A stretch of DNA of 64,000 nucleotides from SLSG01 sp964477035 (GTDB lineage: Bacteria > Bacteroidota > Bacteroidia > Bacteroidales > UBA7960), in NCBI GenBank assembly GCA_964477035.1, contig CAYZCW010000003.1, forward strand, positions 1-64,000, in the 5' to 3' direction. The translations under genes were made by a program, and so were the position numbers. The notes under the pieces are model-generated. The model had not been told where the DNA came from, did no database searches, and saw nothing but the letters and a program-made list of their open reading frames with translations. Each line of letters starts with the position of its first letter. Within the stretch, counting starts at the first letter, position 1. Shown piece by piece: positions 63,615 to 64,000 of this stretch.

Positions 63615-64000
63615 ATGAAAGGCATCATTCTCGCCGGGGGATCCGGCACCCGGCTCTACCCCATCACCCTGGCCATGAGCAAACAGCTCATGCCCGTGTA
63701 TGACAAGCCCATGATCTACTATCCCCTGTCGGTCCTGATGATGGCCGGCATCCGCGATGTGCTTGTCATTTCCACCCCCCAGGACCTTCCGCATTTTGTC
63801 CGCCTGCTGGGCGATGGGTCCCCCCTGGGATGCAATTTCAGCTATGCCGTCCAGAAGGAGCCCAACGGACTGGCCCAGTCCTTTGTCATCGGGGAGGAGT
63901 TCATTGGCAGGGAGAAAGTGTCGCTCATCCTGGGCGACAACATCTTTTATGGGAGCGGTTTCATCAACAGCCTGCAATCGCACAACGACCCGGAAGGCGG
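63615..64000 (+). CDS. rfbA: Glucose-1-phosphate thymidylyltransferase, 5' part
   Basis: 128 codons before the window edge. The N-terminal nucleotidyltransferase signature KGIILAGGSGTRLYPIT, then SKQLMPVYDKPMIYYPLS, QKEPNGLAQSFVIGEEF and LILGDNIFYG match RmlA/RfbA, which makes dTDP-glucose from glucose-1-phosphate and dTTP. The start at 63615 is preferred because of a clear AAGGAGG (63603-63609), rare in this genome; an in-frame ATG at 63567 would add 16 residues. It is probably the first gene of a dTDP-rhamnose or surface-sugar cluster to the right. Confidence 0.92.
   Translation, partial: MKGIILAGGSGTRLYPITLAMSKQLMPVYDKPMIYYPLSVLMMAGIRDVLVISTPQDLPHFVRLLGDGSPLGCNFSYAVQKEPNGLAQSFVIGEEFIGREKVSLILGDNIFYGSGFINSLQSHNDPEG

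Overview
The window reads as chromosomal DNA of a high-GC member of the Bacteroidota, probably from a Bacteroidales/Marinilabiliales-like lineage. Several gene families here are typical of that phylum: DUF4492 next to cydAB, DUF6427, an HYC_CC_PP-type cysteine-rich protein beside a TonB-dependent receptor, a choice-of-anchor L protein, a fused alpha/beta 2-oxoacid dehydrogenase E1, and the padR-pspC pair. At least 16 gene starts are preceded by the phylum's -7 box TAnnTTTG. Six of these also have a TTG/TTTG element 19-20 bp upstream, which is the Bacteroidota sigma factor signature. Shine-Dalgarno sequences are mostly absent. I see no phage, insertion sequence, CRISPR array or rRNA operon, and no gene-free stretch longer than 300 bases.

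Layout. 0-8.5 kb: a TonB-family protein, then leftward genes for a cytochrome bd oxidase (DUF4492, cydA, cydB and an unlisted 44-48 residue membrane microprotein), a PlsC-type acyltransferase, a bile acid:sodium symporter homologue and HtpG. 8.6-13.2 kb: rightward padR, a pspC gene split at a run of nine A, and a fused E1 dehydrogenase. 13.2-23.2 kb: leftward rubrerythrin, purA, fur, rel, ppx, ppk, sixA and glyA; stringent response and polyphosphate genes are packed together. 23.3-32.2 kb: an S9 peptidase converges on a two-gene DUF1080 and Gfo/Idh/MocA sugar-oxidation operon, followed by uvrC and a ClC channel. 32.2-34.3 kb: the paired DNA-repair candidates TIGR03915 and TIGR03916 (radical SAM). 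34.5-38.8 kb: a choice-of-anchor L surface protein and a metal-handling operon (HMA protein, HYC_CC_PP protein, TonB receptor), divergent from msrB.

39.7-47.9 kb: initiator tRNA-Met, era, der, an S4-domain protein, a PAS histidine kinase, an M20 dipeptidase and a long-chain acyl-CoA ligase. 47.9-55.9 kb: a leftward run of M3 peptidase, purD, DUF6427, purQ, rnhB and tex. 56.0-58.2 kb: arginine deiminase translationally coupled to an unrecognised lipoprotein with five internal repeats, whose 3' end overlaps uvrA. 58.1-64.0 kb: uvrA, an MMPL/RND-type transporter, and the start of rfbA, cut by the window edge.

The features most worth a second look are: the A9 split of pspC with a TGATG junction; the cydX-like microprotein; the arcA-linked repeat lipoprotein; 7-bp tandem tracts that completely fill two intercistronic gaps and separate the divergent uvrA and MMPL promoters; a dispersed 12-mer CCCATCCGACGA; and palindromes placed on the promoters of the metal, sugar-oxidation, arcA and rfbA operons. 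All family names come from reading the translated sequence. No database search was run.
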